Assembly (NCBI GenBank): GCA_964613305.1 | Contig: CAZTII010000052.1 | Span: forward strand, 1-14,040 | DNA: 14,040 bases | Source of the DNA: CAZTII01 sp964613305 | GTDB lineage: Bacteria > Bacillota_I > Bacilli_A > Erysipelotrichales > Erysipelotrichaceae | Direction of reading: 5' to 3' | Part shown: positions 13,318-14,040 of the stretch, piece by piece | How the letters are laid out: each line of letters begins with the position of its first letter | How positions within the stretch are numbered: position 1 is the first letter of the stretch | Made by a program: the position numbers and the translations under genes | Notes under the pieces: model-generated | What the model saw: only the letters and a program-made list of their open reading frames with translations | Told to the model about the DNA's origin: nothing | Databases searched by the model: none

Positions 13318-14040
13318 GTGACTAAATTGGCTAAAAATGATAAAAAAACATCCTCAGTATCTTTAGAAAGTGTTTTATGGGATTGTAGAGTTGCCCTTAG
13401 AGGTGTTGGAACAACAGAAAAAAACAGAGATGCTGTAATCTCTTTGGTATTTTTAAAATTTGCAGGAGACAAGTTTGAAAAGCGAAGAGAAGAGTTAATA
13501 GCTAAACATGGTGATATTCCTGCGTTTCTTGAGAAGCCTTCTTTTTATAATGCAGAGACTGTATATTATTTAAATGATACAGCAAGGTGGTCTTATATTG
13601 TTGAAAATGCAGGAGCGAATGATATAGCAATTATTATAGATCAAGCAATGGCTGATATTGAGGAAATAAATCCTTCTCTAAAAGGCGCTCTATCCTTAAA
13701 TCAGTTTGCAACACTCGGTGCAGATAAATCTAAAATCAAAGACTTAATAAACAATATAAATAAGATTGATGAAAAAACCTTCCATGAAGAAGATTTAATT
13801 GGTAGGGTGTATGAATATTTTTTAAGACTTTTTGCTGCTTCTGGAACAAAGGAAGATGGTGAGTTTTACACTCCGTCATGCGTTGTTAAGCTTATAGCAG
13901 AAATGATAGAGCCATATAGTGGCGTGGTGTATGATCCTTGTTGTGGGGAGGATGTCATAATAGTGACAAGGGGTAAAAACGCTGGATTTAATAGGGTTTT
14001 GAAGCTTCCACAAAGTCACAAAACGACAAATTGGTGTGTT
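13318..14040 (+). CDS. hsdM: Type I restriction-modification methyltransferase HsdM, N-terminal part, apparently disrupted
   Basis: The frame from GTG 13318 (or in-frame TTG 13327, preferred by spacing to GAAAGG) runs off the right edge. Residues about 14-150 match the HsdM N-terminal helical domain (LESVLWDCRVALRGVG, RDAVISLVFLKFAGDKFEKRR). The N6-adenine methyltransferase domain then starts: FHEEDLIGRVYEYFLRLFA, then EDGEFYTPSCVVKLIAEMIEPYSGVVYDPCCG. Motif I should continue SGGM, but reads EDVIIVTRGKNAGFN, and nothing after about 13947 resembles HsdM. The catalytic NPPF/NPPY motif is absent from the window. HsdM with HsdS forms a site-specific adenine methylase and, with HsdR, a restriction enzyme; this copy can only supply about 210 of roughly 500 residues. 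The remaining gene may lie beyond inserted DNA outside the window. Confidence 0.85.
   Translation, partial: MTKLAKNDKKTSSVSLESVLWDCRVALRGVGTTEKNRDAVISLVFLKFAGDKFEKRREELIAKHGDIPAFLEKPSFYNAETVYYLNDTARWSYIVENAGANDIAIIIDQAMADIEEINPSLKGALSLNQFATLGADKSKIKDLINNINKIDEKTFHEEDLIGRVYEYFLRLFAASGTKEDGEFYTPSCVVKLIAEMIEPYSGVVYDPCCGEDVIIVTRGKNAGFNRVLKLPQSHKTTNWCV
13948..14040. other. DNA unrelated to hsdM after a break in SAM motif I; possible insertion end
   Basis: From about 13948 the reading frame stays open but its product no longer resembles a methyltransferase. The DNA begins GAGGATGTCATAATAGTGAC, in which GTCA and TGAC can form a small hairpin, flanked by GGGG tracts (13944-13947 and 13970-13973). 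GG-flanked ends with GGAGGATGTCA text recall termini of TnpB-bearing IS200/IS605 or IS607-type elements, but this is from memory and no transposase is inside the window. A deletion or inversion joint is equally possible. Confidence 0.35.

Noticed and set aside
13944..14040. Group II intron inserted in hsdM
   Set aside because: The joint lacks the GTGYG start expected at a group II intron 5' end, and no domain V-like hairpin or intron protein is visible in the 93 bases available.

Overview
The window reads as chromosomal DNA of a low-GC Gram-positive bacterium (Bacillota). Genes have A/T-rich codons, AGGAGG-type ribosome binding sites, TATAAT-like -10 boxes and hairpin-plus-T-run terminators. 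Families such as YugP, YigZ, DUF2207, VanZ and RlmA point the same way. TGG is the Trp codon throughout the proteins, so the standard code applies. The gene mix resembles Erysipelotrichia-like gut Firmicutes, but that placement is inference.

Left part (1-4300): a HutC-type GntR regulator (205-966) shares its terminator with a convergent RlmA-type 23S rRNA methyltransferase (978-1763, minus). Divergent from rlmA is a neutral-ceramidase-like hydrolase gene (1808-2938) interrupted by an in-frame TAA at codon 21. Convergent with it is a coupled minus-strand pair: a YigZ/IMPACT protein and a YugP-type membrane zinc peptidase, joined by a TAATG overlap.

Middle (4300-9950): two tandem DUF2207 membrane proteins with Gly/Ser tails, each with its own -10 box and terminator. 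The first is intact (4459-6327); the second (6441-8300) carries a TAA at codon 48, just after the signal peptide. A VanZ-like membrane protein (8411-9052) follows, overlapping by 14 bases the end of a LysR-type regulator (9039-9914, minus).

Right-centre (9915-12521): divergent from the LysR gene is a two-gene operon. It encodes a CofE-like gamma-glutamyl ligase and a GMP synthase whose glutamine amidotransferase half is shortened and lacks the catalytic residues, while the ATP-pyrophosphatase and dimerisation parts look intact. This LysR / CofE-like / amidotransferase-less GuaA block is the most unusual biology here: GMP synthesis probably runs on free ammonia or on ammonia from a separate glutaminase, coupled in expression to a glutamyl ligase of unknown substrate.

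Right end (12522-14040): a region of about 575 bases without an intact gene, holding a perfect 33-bp inverted repeat (probable bidirectional terminator), a start-less gene remnant and an inverted repeat before a small XRE regulator. The XRE gene leads into a type I restriction-modification HsdM gene. HsdM homology stops abruptly inside SAM motif I near 13947, so the methyltransferase seems broken by inserted or rearranged DNA. With the two nonsense-interrupted genes, this suggests accessory functions being lost or switched in this strain, unless some stops are assembly errors.
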